Numbered from the stretch's first letter, positions 1-5,448 are shown. The stretch is DNA of 9,400 bases from CAYSDH01 sp964429805 (GCA_964429805.1 CAYSDH010000093.1:1-9400); one strand, 5' to 3'. Notes: a model not told the origin generated them from the letters alone. Program-made: numbers and translations.

Positions 1-200
1 GAATTTGAGGTTTAAGTCGGATTCAAAAAGTGCGAGGGCCCGAAAGAAAACCGGGTCAGCGGTGGAGAGAATTTCCTTCGCGATAACTCTCTTGACCTGA
101 CTAACTAGGAAAACCTCCATGCGATGGAAGTGCAGAGCAGTAAGCGAACCTCAAGAAAGGAAGTGACGGGCGGAAGGATTTTTCTTTCTAGCGTTTTTTG

Positions 201-229
201 ATTCTTTTTTGGGCAATGCAAAAAAGAAT
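201..229. repeat. Perfect 11-bp inverted repeat (hairpin)
   Basis: ATTCTTTTTTG at 201-211 is exactly complementary to CAAAAAAGAAT at 219-229, with a 7-base loop (212-218). The stem is mostly A-T. It is too AT-rich and lacks the GC core of a typical intrinsic terminator, although it could act weakly as one. It may be part of an interspersed repeat; only searching the host genome for copies would tell. Confidence 0.6.
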
Positions 230-252
230 GAAGGTGAACCGAAGTCGGATTT

Positions 253-294
253 TAATCGAATCCCTAACTTGTAATCGAAAAACGAATCCATAAC
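253..294. repeat. Short direct-repeat cluster
   Basis: TAATCGAA occurs at 253-260 and again at 272-279. CGAATCCCTAAC at 257-268 recurs as CGAATCCATAAC at 283-294, with one mismatch and a 26-base offset. The copies are imperfect and too few for a CRISPR array. They may be remnants of a local duplication. Confidence 0.45.
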
Positions 295-330
295 CAAGAA
301 AATACGTGCTACAACAAGGAATATATCACA

Positions 331-415
331 GACACGCGCAAAACCACCCGCTCACCGCGCTCCGCGCGGCTCCGCATTTGGCACATGCCATGCGTTTGTT
401 CCGTTAACGCGCATC
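331..415. repeat. GC-rich palindromic cluster before an orphan ORF
   Basis: A GC-rich block sits in AT-rich surroundings. CCGCGC (355-360) and GCGCGG (364-369) form a perfect 6-bp stem with a 3-base loop. CGCA/TGCG (373-376 and 391-394) enclose TGGCA/TGCCA (379-383 and 386-390). ACACGCGCA (332-340) pairs imperfectly (7 of 9) with TGCGTTTGT (391-399), enclosing both hairpins. ACGCGCA is also directly repeated at 334-340 and 407-413. The block ends a few bases before the start codon at 422. The architecture recalls palindromic elements that separate small accessory genes in Bacteroidota, but I cannot assign it to a named family. It does not show clean integron attC core sites. Confidence 0.45.
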
Positions 416-421
416 AAAAAA

Positions 422-757
422 ATGGGATTAGGATTTCATATTGGACAAGGAGGAATTGAGAACCTCGGAGATTTTATAGGTGATATGGAAATGGACGAAC
501 ACTCCTGGCTTCAGAAGAATAGATTTTTGGTCGGTGTAAAAATAGGGCACTTGCCTGACCCTGTTGAGAGCCTACCATATGTTGACGATGTGACTTTGAC
601 ACACGAACAGATTCTGAGGATTAAGGAAATATTTGACTCAAGAAAACGCGAAACGCAAACTAATCCTGGATTCAAGAGTGTGGCTGTAGAGAAAATGGAT
701 GTGATTTTAACTAAAGCGATTGCTCAGAAAAAAGGATTAAGTACTTGTGCAGACTAA
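422..757 (+). CDS. Orphan hypothetical protein (111 aa)
   Basis: This ORF of 111 residues has an ATG at 422 and a TAA stop at 755-757. I do not recognise its family. The product looks soluble: no signal peptide or membrane segment is visible. The N-terminal third is glycine-rich and acidic (GLGFHIGQGG, then DFIGDMEMDE). A middle stretch, FLVGVKIGHLPDPVESLPY, looks like ordered protein. A charged helical stretch (ILRIKEIFDSRKRE) and a Lys-rich C-terminus follow. No Shine-Dalgarno sequence is present, only an A-run directly before the ATG, which is common in Bacteroidota. The gene is isolated: palindromic DNA precedes it and a possible gene remnant follows. Small accessory or immunity-type proteins are often found in such settings, but nothing in the sequence proves that role. 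It could also be the surviving 3' part of a longer gene. Confidence 0.5.
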   Translation: MGLGFHIGQGGIENLGDFIGDMEMDEHSWLQKNRFLVGVKIGHLPDPVESLPYVDDVTLTHEQILRIKEIFDSRKRETQTNPGFKSVAVEKMDVILTKAIAQKKGLSTCAD

Positions 758-953
758 CAATGACCCGCTATTAACCTATGAGAGCATTGGCCCTAAGTAT
801 CCAACAAACTGGCAGTCAGAAAGATCTGCCTATGCCAAGCCACAGCCTATATCGATTGGCACATGAGCGTACATGGCTAAAAACATGAAATACCGATGCG
901 CTTATCCCAGCATAGAACTGGATCAACCAAAGCAGGTGCCATCAAAGAATTGA
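741..953 (+). pseudogene. Possible remnant of a small coding sequence
   Basis: One plus-strand frame stays open from 741 to a TGA at 864-866 (41 codons, including YESIGPKYPTNWQ). In the same frame it continues from 867 to a TGA at 951-953 (28 codons, with an ATG at 873). The two open stretches are separated by a single stop, and the amino-acid composition looks reasonably protein-like. The first part overlaps the last bases of the preceding ORF in another frame. This may be a decayed gene, one or two very small proteins, or chance. I recognise no family. Confidence 0.2.
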
Positions 954-993
954 AAATGCAACACGAATGAAAAGGGGTAGATTCATTCAAGTA

Positions 994-1001
994 TAAATTT
1001 G
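994..1001 (+). promoter_or_regulatory. Candidate -7 promoter element (TAnnTTTG)
   Basis: TAAATTTG matches the Bacteroidota primary-sigma -7 consensus TAnnTTTG. It lies 25 bases before the ATG of the lipoprotein gene at 1027, which would give a leader of roughly 20 bases. No clear TTG -33 element is seen at the usual distance, so this is a partial match. Confidence 0.4.
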
Positions 1002-1026
1002 ACTTTACCTTTAAATTTTGCCACTC

Positions 1027-1527
1027 ATGAGACTACTCTTTTTACTGCTACTATTCATCTGTATTTCATGCAATAAAGATAATCTCGCTAACTGTGATGG
1101 TCAGATTATAGATAACGGAGGTCTCAGCCAAAGCCAAGGTGCGGTGTCAATTTCTTGTGAAGTGGAGCCACACTTCTTAAACCTAGATTCGCTCTTTGAG
1201 TGTGATGTGCCTCTTGGCATAGACAGTATCTTTTCTACAAATTGGATTGCCCCGTGCACCATGACCGAAAATGCGGTGGACTCCGTCAACGCGCATATCA
1301 AACTAACGTACCTTAATAATCAACTAGAGATTGATCTGCTTGACGCATCACTGATAGGAGAGGAGACAGAGATGATAATTGCCGGAGACACGGTGCAAGC
1401 TGGCGTATACCCGTATTACGGTGCGTATCGCATTGAGCGCAATGGAGAAGCTATTGAAATCCTAATGCTCAATCGGTATATCGGAGGTTGTTTCCATGAC
1501 GAGCTGATCTGGAGGCGGACTTTTTAA
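1027..1527 (+). CDS. Small putative surface lipoprotein, unknown function (166 aa)
   Basis: The preferred start is the ATG at 1027; the frame could begin at a TTG at 1018, but the ATG gives a normal signal sequence. Residues 1-14 form a short, strongly hydrophobic signal (MRLLFLLLLFICIS) followed by Cys15, consistent with lipoprotein processing by signal peptidase II. The -3 position is Cys rather than the usual Leu, so the lipobox is relaxed. After Cys15 comes Asn-Lys-Asp, resembling the Lys-Asp/Glu lipoprotein export signal described for surface lipoproteins in this phylum; surface location is an inference. The mature part has five more cysteines (23, 44, 59, 77, 155), is acidic and looks beta-rich. 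I do not recognise a domain. A candidate promoter lies at 994-1001, and the gene appears to be monocistronic. Confidence 0.75.
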   Translation: MRLLFLLLLFICISCNKDNLANCDGQIIDNGGLSQSQGAVSISCEVEPHFLNLDSLFECDVPLGIDSIFSTNWIAPCTMTENAVDSVNAHIKLTYLNNQLEIDLLDASLIGEETEMIIAGDTVQAGVYPYYGAYRIERNGEAIEILMLNRYIGGCFHDELIWRRTF

Positions 1528-1683
1528 GTCATACAGCCATGTTGAACTATTGAAAGCCCAAATTATGTCCTGGTTTTTGAAGAAAACTCGAGGCTGCTTT
1601 ACAAGGGCCTATGAATGAAAGCTTAAAACTGATGAATCTTCCAAATTGAGCGACAATTTTATTCCTTTGGATTGGTTTGTTGT

Positions 1684-1740
1684 AACAGTCTGTAAATGAG
1701 TTATTTGTAAAGATTGTTGGTTGTGAACAGTTAGCTGTAA
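1684..1740. repeat. Paired AACAG-n-CTGTAA dyads
   Basis: AACAGTCTGTAA (1684-1695) and AACAGTTAGCTGTAA (1726-1740) share the same half-sites, ACAG and CTGT, with spacers of 1 and 4 bases. They lie 42 bases apart, about four helical turns, upstream of a TAnnTTTG motif at 1788. They could be operator half-sites, but the different spacers weaken this and chance is possible in AT-rich DNA. Confidence 0.25.
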
Positions 1741-1802
1741 CATGTTGATAACCTCCTAACTATGTTACTAATCAAGTAATTATTTCATATATTTGACTCG
1801 AT

Positions 1803-1826
1803 TTGACTGCAATAGTCGATTTTTTT
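1803..1826 (+). terminator. Weak hairpin followed by a T-tract
   Basis: TTGACT (1803-1808) can pair with AGTCGA (1814-1819), including one G-U pair, around the loop GCAAT. Seven T (1820-1826) follow. This could terminate transcription from the lipoprotein gene, which ends about 275 bases upstream, but the stem is short. Confidence 0.25.
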
Positions 1827-1841
1827 GAAAGACCCTTGGAT

Positions 1842-1849
1842 TAAATTTG
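1842..1849 (+). promoter_or_regulatory. TAnnTTTG octamer without a downstream protein gene
   Basis: TAAATTTG matches the -7 consensus. A second match, TATATTTG, lies at 1788-1795. Neither has a TTG at the usual -33 spacing, and no plus-strand gene follows before the terminator at 1991-2011. Chance matches are expected in AT-rich DNA. Confidence 0.2.
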
Positions 1850-1990
1850 AAACACTAACCTTGTAATCCTGTTTCTCAACAACTGTTCTTTTAGCTATTG
1901 AATGTTATAGAGAAAAGTGTTTCCAAGCTACACCCAAGAAATTTGCCTTTCATTAGGTTATCAAGTCTTTCTGTTTCATAGCCCGAAAAG

Positions 1991-2011
1991 CCCCCTACTA
2001 GGGGGTTTTTT
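1991..2011 (-). terminator. Intrinsic terminator, probably bidirectional
   Basis: CCCCC (1991-1995) and GGGGG (2001-2005) form a perfect stem around the loop TACTA; T1996-A1997 and T1999-A2000 can extend it to seven pairs. On the plus strand six T follow (2006-2011). On the minus strand the stem is followed by C then TTTT. It lies 15 bases beyond the stop of the minus-strand SpoIID-like gene and therefore most likely ends that operon. The stronger T-tract reads in the plus direction, so it may also stop plus-strand transcripts. Confidence 0.85.
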
Positions 2012-2025
2012 GGTAATAAGACTTT

Positions 2026-3183
2026 TTAGTTGTCTCTGAAAAAGTCAATAACCGAACGATGCGTAAGGTGTACATCTGTATAGTAGAAGAGCATAATCTC
2101 ATCATACTTAAAGCCTTTATTGGCCATGTTCATGGCGCCTTCTTGACATAAGCCTACACCATGACCAAAACCACGACCCACTACCTTTAACTCTTCGCCA
2201 ACGTCTCTCACATTGAAAAAAGTAGACTGCAGCCGCCATTTATGTCTCAAGAGCTTTCGCTCAATGCCTAAGTCTGCCGACAAAAAGAACTCATCTCGTT
2301 CGGGCTGCACGTACGTATATGGATTCACAAGACCACTATTTGAGTTGACCGAAAACTGATCACTCAAGTAATTTTCCCAACTGCTTTTTAAAATTGTTGC
2401 CTCCCAGTGCGAGTGCTTGCCATCGAGGCAAAAAGTATCTCTCTTTCCTCTCAAATAGGGAAGGGCCTTGCTCCACACCTCTTCAGAATTGACGGTGTGT
2501 CCTCCGCAGTTTGAGTGAAATGATGCGGTGATTAGTTCTATCTCCGTATCAACCAGTACTTGGTCTTTAGTCTCTTTGGCCGCTTCTGGTATCAGGTCAC
2601 TGTGGCGCGATACGCCATGAAAAACTTGGCAATGCACTTGGTCGCAGAGATTAAACCCTTCATGCTCATGCCTTCTGATATTACTCAGCGCATAGGTCCG
2701 AGAAATCACGGACTGCACTTTGTAAAACTCCAGACCTTGTTCTTTACCAGACTCTGACTCCACCACACCCGCGATGTATGAGTCGATATCAAAAAATGAA
2801 TTGACAAGATGCAAAGACCCACTCGCAACAGTCACTGCTAACGAAGCAGAGTAGATGCTTTCCTTGCGCTCGGGTTTTAAGGACTTCATGTTAAAGTGAA
2901 TGTCACCCGCCTTATTGACCAACTCGACTTTTGAGAAGTGTCCTATCGTTTTCTTTGCCGTGCTCAGTCTCACACGTCCTTTCTCAAGAGTAAAGTAGGT
3001 AGAGCTTTTAGAGGGCACAGTGTGCGTCACACCATCATCTACTTTCCACTCCATGTCAGACTCCGAATGAATCAGAAATCGCTGAGTCTTTTTACCATCT
3101 TTCCATATACCAATTTCCAGTTCTTGGCTCTGGGCAAAGACTGTAGCGCATAGCAATAGAAGAGTTGAGAGTAGCTTAGTCAT
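2026..3183 (-). CDS. Secreted SpoIID/LytB-domain protein, putative lytic transglycosylase
   Basis: I start at the ATG at 3183; the frame can be extended one codon to a TTG, with no benefit. The 385-residue product has a signal peptide (MTKLLSTLLLLCATVFA, then QSQ) and is therefore exported. SpoIID-domain hallmarks follow in order: DSYIAGVVESES (about 134-145, where Glu144 aligns with the catalytic Glu of SpoIID transglycosylases), KVQSVISRTYAL (155-166), CDQVHCQVFHG (180-190), FHSNCGGHT (222-230), EEVWSKALPYLRG (235-247) and GRGFGHGVGLCQEGA (336-350). The family cleaves peptidoglycan glycan strands, best known from endospore engulfment; non-sporulating bacteria also encode SpoIID-domain proteins, and their substrates are mostly unknown. 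The first 110 residues are an uncharacterised beta-rich extension. It lies 43 bases downstream of lpxB and ends at a terminator, so it is probably the last gene of the surE operon. Family assignment is firm; enzymatic activity is inferred. Confidence 0.88.
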   Translation of the reverse strand: MTKLLSTLLLLCATVFAQSQELEIGIWKDGKKTQRFLIHSESDMEWKVDDGVTHTVPSKSSTYFTLEKGRVRLSTAKKTIGHFSKVELVNKAGDIHFNMKSLKPERKESIYSASLAVTVASGSLHLVNSFFDIDSYIAGVVESESGKEQGLEFYKVQSVISRTYALSNIRRHEHEGFNLCDQVHCQVFHGVSRHSDLIPEAAKETKDQVLVDTEIELITASFHSNCGGHTVNSEEVWSKALPYLRGKRDTFCLDGKHSHWEATILKSSWENYLSDQFSVNSNSGLVNPYTYVQPERDEFFLSADLGIERKLLRHKWRLQSTFFNVRDVGEELKVVGRGFGHGVGLCQEGAMNMANKGFKYDEIMLFYYTDVHLTHRSVIDFFRDN

Positions 3184-3188
3184 CAAGT

Positions 3189-3196
3189 CAAAAATA
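3189..3196 (-). promoter_or_regulatory. TAnnTTTG octamer next to the SpoIID-like start
   Basis: On the minus strand, TATTTTTG ends 5 bases before the ATG at 3183. If used, transcription would begin almost at the start codon and give a leaderless message. There is no TTG -33 element, and the upstream lpxB gene is close, so read-through from the operon is at least as likely. Confidence 0.25.
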
Positions 3197-3226
3197 AATG
3201 GGGAGGGCAGAGGGATTTGTCCGAGG

Positions 3227-4321
3227 TCACAGAGTTTTTAACATTCTCTCAGCCGCTTTCTTAGACGCTCCAGCACCTCCAAGTTGTACTTTGAGAGTAT
3301 GCAGATTCTGTTCCATTCTTGAACGATACGCCTCATCACTTATTATTCTGTCTAATTCCTGCTTCAGATTTGCAGGGTTAAATTCTCCTTGAATGAGTTC
3401 TTTCACCACCTCTCTATCTAAAATGAGGTTGACCAAAGAGATGTACTTCAAGTCGACTACGCGCTTGGCAATCATGTATGATATGGGGCTGCCCTTGTAG
3501 CACACCACTTCGGGTACGCCAAATAATGCGGTCTCTAGCGTGGCCGTGCCTGAGGTCACCATGGCGCTGTCTGCCGCGTCAAGCAGGGCGTATGTCTGTC
3601 CTTCTACAGTGCGCACGGCTCGCCCGGCTATGATGTCAGAATATATTGAGTCATCTACAGCCGGAGCTTTTGCAATGATGAGTTCATGCTCCTTATAATG
3701 TGCTGTCATCTTAAGCATGATGGGTAGTTTCTTGGCTATTTCTTGTTTTCTGGAGCCAGGCAATACTGCCAATATTTTCTTGTCAGAATGAATAGCTGGA
3801 CCATCAATAGACCGAAATCGTTCTATCTCGTCAAGCAAGGGGTGTCCTACAAATTCTGCCTCGATATCATAACGGGCATAAAATTCTTGCTCAAAAGGCA
3901 GAATGACATACATCTGGTCTACGTACTTTTTTATGTCGTAGACCCTATTTTTTTTCCATGCCCAAACCTGTGGTGAGATGTAGTAAAGCACTTTGATACC
4001 AAGTCCATGAATGTACTTGGCCATGCGCAAATTAAAACCGGGGTAGTCTATCAGAATGACGGCATCAGGCTGGTGATTTGAAATGTCACTTTTGCAGAGG
4101 TCAAAATTTCGTTTAATCGTTCTCAGATTCATGACCACTTCTGAAAAGCCCATGAATGCAAGCTCTCTGATGTGCTTCACAATCTCTGCGCCTTCACTCT
4201 CCATGCGGTCTCCTCCCCAGGCTCTGAAGGTGGCTTCAGGTTCTTGCGCTTTGATGGCCTTGATGAGATTTGCACCATGAAGGTCACCAGAAGCCTCACC
4301 GGCTATGACATAAAACTTCAT
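3227..4321 (-). CDS. lpxB: Lipid-A-disaccharide synthase LpxB
   Basis: LpxB (glycosyltransferase family 19) joins UDP-2,3-diacylglucosamine to lipid X, forming the beta-1,6 lipid A disaccharide at the inner face of the cytoplasmic membrane. The 364-residue product carries the family motifs in order: GEASGD (8-13), FMGFSEV (57-63), IDYPGFN (91-97, with the conserved Asp92), SPQVWAWK (116-123), FVGHPLLDE (157-165), LPGSR (187-191) and SGTATLE (257-263). Length is close to normal for the family. The reading frame stays open a further 69 codons upstream, but the ATG at 4321 is the family start and overlaps the previous gene's TGA as ATGA. Translation is thus probably coupled to the upstream membrane protein gene. 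The gene shows no truncation or missing motif. Confidence 0.97.
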   Translation of the reverse strand: MKFYVIAGEASGDLHGANLIKAIKAQEPEATFRAWGGDRMESEGAEIVKHIRELAFMGFSEVVMNLRTIKRNFDLCKSDISNHQPDAVILIDYPGFNLRMAKYIHGLGIKVLYYISPQVWAWKKNRVYDIKKYVDQMYVILPFEQEFYARYDIEAEFVGHPLLDEIERFRSIDGPAIHSDKKILAVLPGSRKQEIAKKLPIMLKMTAHYKEHELIIAKAPAVDDSIYSDIIAGRAVRTVEGQTYALLDAADSAMVTSGTATLETALFGVPEVVCYKGSPISYMIAKRVVDLKYISLVNLILDREVVKELIQGEFNPANLKQELDRIISDEAYRSRMEQNLHTLKVQLGGAGASKKAAERMLKTL

Positions 4322-4617
4322 TGGTAGTAGTAGACTATGGCAATGACAGTAAGCAGAATAACGATCATCATTCCCCGTGCTAGTGAGTCTCTCTTTTGCT
4401 TCATAAAAAAGTAAAAGATGATAATATTGACCAGCAATGACCCTGTGATTATCTGCGAACGAAACAGCTCCGTTTCTAGAAACATGTTTTTTATGAAATA
4501 GTTGAACTCGATTCCTTTCAACAGACACAGCACTTGTCCATAGATGAGGAAGCCGATGATGTTACCAGCTAGCCCGATTAAAATTCCGAGAAGAGTTTGT
4601 TTAATCTGCGTACTCAT
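4318..4617 (-). CDS. Small integral membrane protein between surE and lpxB (99 aa)
   Basis: The 99-residue product is very hydrophobic, with about three membrane segments: roughly residues 9-33, 55-72 and 82-98. A short loop (about 34-54) carries GIEFNYFIKN and acidic residues, and a basic loop MKQKRDSLAR lies between the second and third segments. By the positive-inside rule that loop is likely cytoplasmic. I do not recognise a named family. The gene overlaps both neighbours by four bases (ATGA with the surE stop at 4614-4617 and with the lpxB start at 4318-4321), which argues that it is genuine and made together with SurE and LpxB. A role at the membrane in lipid A or envelope synthesis is a guess from context. 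From memory, similar small membrane proteins occur between surE and lpxB in related genomes; this was not checked here. Confidence 0.85.
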   Translation of the reverse strand: MSTQIKQTLLGILIGLAGNIIGFLIYGQVLCLLKGIEFNYFIKNMFLETELFRSQIITGSLLVNIIIFYFFMKQKRDSLARGMMIVILLTVIAIVYYYQ

Positions 4618-5387
4618 AAATCCCAGTTATTGAGGGTGGCAATTTCCTTGTGCGCGGTCATATCAAAGTGAACGGGAACTACGGAGACATAATTGTTGTT
4701 TAACGCCCATGTGTCCGTGTCTTCTCCTTTGTCCAGGTTTTCAAAGGCACCGCTAAGCCAATAATATGGCTTGCCCATGGGGTCGTCTCGCTTCACAAAT
4801 TCATCTTCCCAGTGTCCTTTTCCTTGTCGACATATCTTGATACCTGCGAGTGATTCTGGTCGACCTTTGGGAATGTTCACGTTAAGGCAGGTGCCAGCAG
4901 GAATGCCTTGCTTTAGTGCTTCGCTGACCACTGTTTTTACGCTGTTCATGGCTCCTTCAAAATCAGCGGCAGCGTCATAGTCCAAGAGTGAAAAACCAAT
5001 GCTCGGTACTCCTTCTAAAGCGCCTTCTACCGCAGCAGACATGGTGCCAGAATACAACACGTTAATAGAAAAATTAGCACCGTGGTTGATACCAGACACG
5101 ATGAGGTCGGGCTTCTTTTTCAGAATGCCATATATGGCCAGCTTCACACAGTCTACAGGAGTGCCGCCACAAGTGTAAGCCTTGTGCGGGGCAAAATCTT
5201 GAGTTTCTTTAAGTCGCAAGGGAGCATTAAGCGTGATGGCGTGTCCCATGCCACTCTGAGGGTCTTCGGGCGATACGATGAGCAAGTCACCAAACTCGGC
5301 TACTGCCTCAATAAGACATTTGATTCCTTTTGCTCGGTAACTATCATCATTGGTGACCAATATTAATGGTCTTTGACTCTCACTCAT
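4614..5387 (-). CDS. surE: 5'/3'-nucleotidase SurE
   Basis: SurE is a metal-dependent cytoplasmic phosphatase that dephosphorylates nucleoside monophosphates, linked in other bacteria to stationary-phase and stress survival. The 257-residue product has the family landmarks: LVTNDD (10-15, metal-binding Asp14 and Asp15), SPEDPQSGMGHAIT (39-52, with metal-ligand Ser45), GGTPVDCVKLA (74-84) and DLIVSGINHGANFS (94-107, with Asn101), then YSGTMSAAVEG (112-122). One departure is Ser16 where most members have Gly in the NDDG motif. The ATG at 5387 gives the normal N-terminus, only a few residues before the first strand. It appears to be the first gene of the minus-strand operon, and its stop overlaps the next start as ATGA. 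The divergent TPR gene starts 61 bases away. Confidence 0.96.
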   Translation of the reverse strand: MSESQRPLILVTNDDSYRAKGIKCLIEAVAEFGDLLIVSPEDPQSGMGHAITLNAPLRLKETQDFAPHKAYTCGGTPVDCVKLAIYGILKKKPDLIVSGINHGANFSINVLYSGTMSAAVEGALEGVPSIGFSLLDYDAAADFEGAMNSVKTVVSEALKQGIPAGTCLNVNIPKGRPESLAGIKICRQGKGHWEDEFVKRDDPMGKPYYWLSGAFENLDKGEDTDTWALNNNYVSVVPVHFDMTAHKEIATLNNWDL

Positions 5388-5391
5388 GCCG

Positions 5392-5399
5392 CAAATCTA
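5392..5399 (-). promoter_or_regulatory. Candidate -7 element for the surE operon
   Basis: On the minus strand, TAGATTTG matches TAnnTTTG and ends four bases before the surE ATG at 5387. Use of this element would give a leaderless or nearly leaderless mRNA. The usual upstream TTG is not found at normal spacing. The 61-base gap to the divergent TPR gene must hold the promoters of both genes unless one lies within coding sequence. Confidence 0.35.
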
Positions 5400-5436
5400 A
5401 GTACTGAGAAGCATAACCTAGAGCCATTTAGCTGCG

Positions 5437-5442
5437 TATAAT
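5437..5442 (+). promoter_or_regulatory. TATAAT hexamer before the TPR gene
   Basis: TATAAT lies seven bases upstream of the ATG at 5449. It matches the classical sigma-70 -10 consensus, but Bacteroidota normally use TAnnTTTG, and the position would place the transcript start at or inside the start codon. It is probably fortuitous; no better plus-strand candidate is visible in the 61-base gap. Confidence 0.15.
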
Positions 5443-5448
5443 GTACAG

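Larger units (their letters stand above)
1..421. other. Gene-free, repeat-rich left end
   Basis: I find no convincing coding sequence here. The longest stretch I checked by hand, plus strand 167-274, is open but has no ATG and overlaps a hairpin. The segment holds a repeated decamer AAGTCGGATT (14-23 and 242-251), a perfect 11-bp inverted repeat (201-229), a short direct-repeat cluster (253-294) and a GC-rich palindromic cluster (about 331-415). The mix of AT-rich and very GC-rich blocks differs from the coding regions to the right and suggests an intergenic repeat or cassette boundary. I recognise no tRNA or rRNA. Confidence 0.5.
1528..1990. other. AT-rich intergenic region without a gene
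   Basis: I find no credible protein gene in these 463 bases; ATG-initiated frames that I checked are under 20 codons. Present are two AACAG-n-CTGTAA dyads (1684-1695 and 1726-1740), two TAnnTTTG promoter-like octamers on the plus strand (1788-1795 and 1842-1849), a direct repeat of ATTTGACT (1791-1798 and 1801-1808) and a weak hairpin followed by seven T (1803-1826). A promoter-like motif at 1842 with a plus-strand-competent terminator at 1991-2011 would allow a small RNA of about 155 bases; this is unproven. Confidence 0.5.

Noticed and set aside
253..294. CRISPR array
   Set aside because: Only two imperfect 12-base copies with no regular spacers and no cas genes.
301..420. Integron attC site
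   Set aside because: Hairpins are present, but no clean RYYYAAC/GTTRRRY core-site pair could be identified and no integrase is in the window.
1018..1026. TTG start for the lipoprotein gene
   Set aside because: It adds only three residues before a good ATG and shortens the distance to the candidate promoter.
1101..1301. Minus-strand 66-codon frame inside the lipoprotein gene
   Set aside because: It lies antisense to a better-supported gene with a clear signal sequence and has no recognisable features.
1743..1751. TGTTGATAA, one mismatch from a DnaA box, in AT-rich DNA
   Set aside because: Only one near-match was seen, with no dnaA, dnaN or box cluster, so a replication origin is not supported.
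3184..3186. TTG as start of the SpoIID-like gene
   Set aside because: The adjacent ATG at 3183 is the better start and leaves a normal signal peptide.
4322..4528. 69-codon upstream extension of lpxB
   Set aside because: It overlaps the membrane protein gene in another frame, and LpxB proteins begin just before the GEASGD motif; the ATG at 4321 fits.
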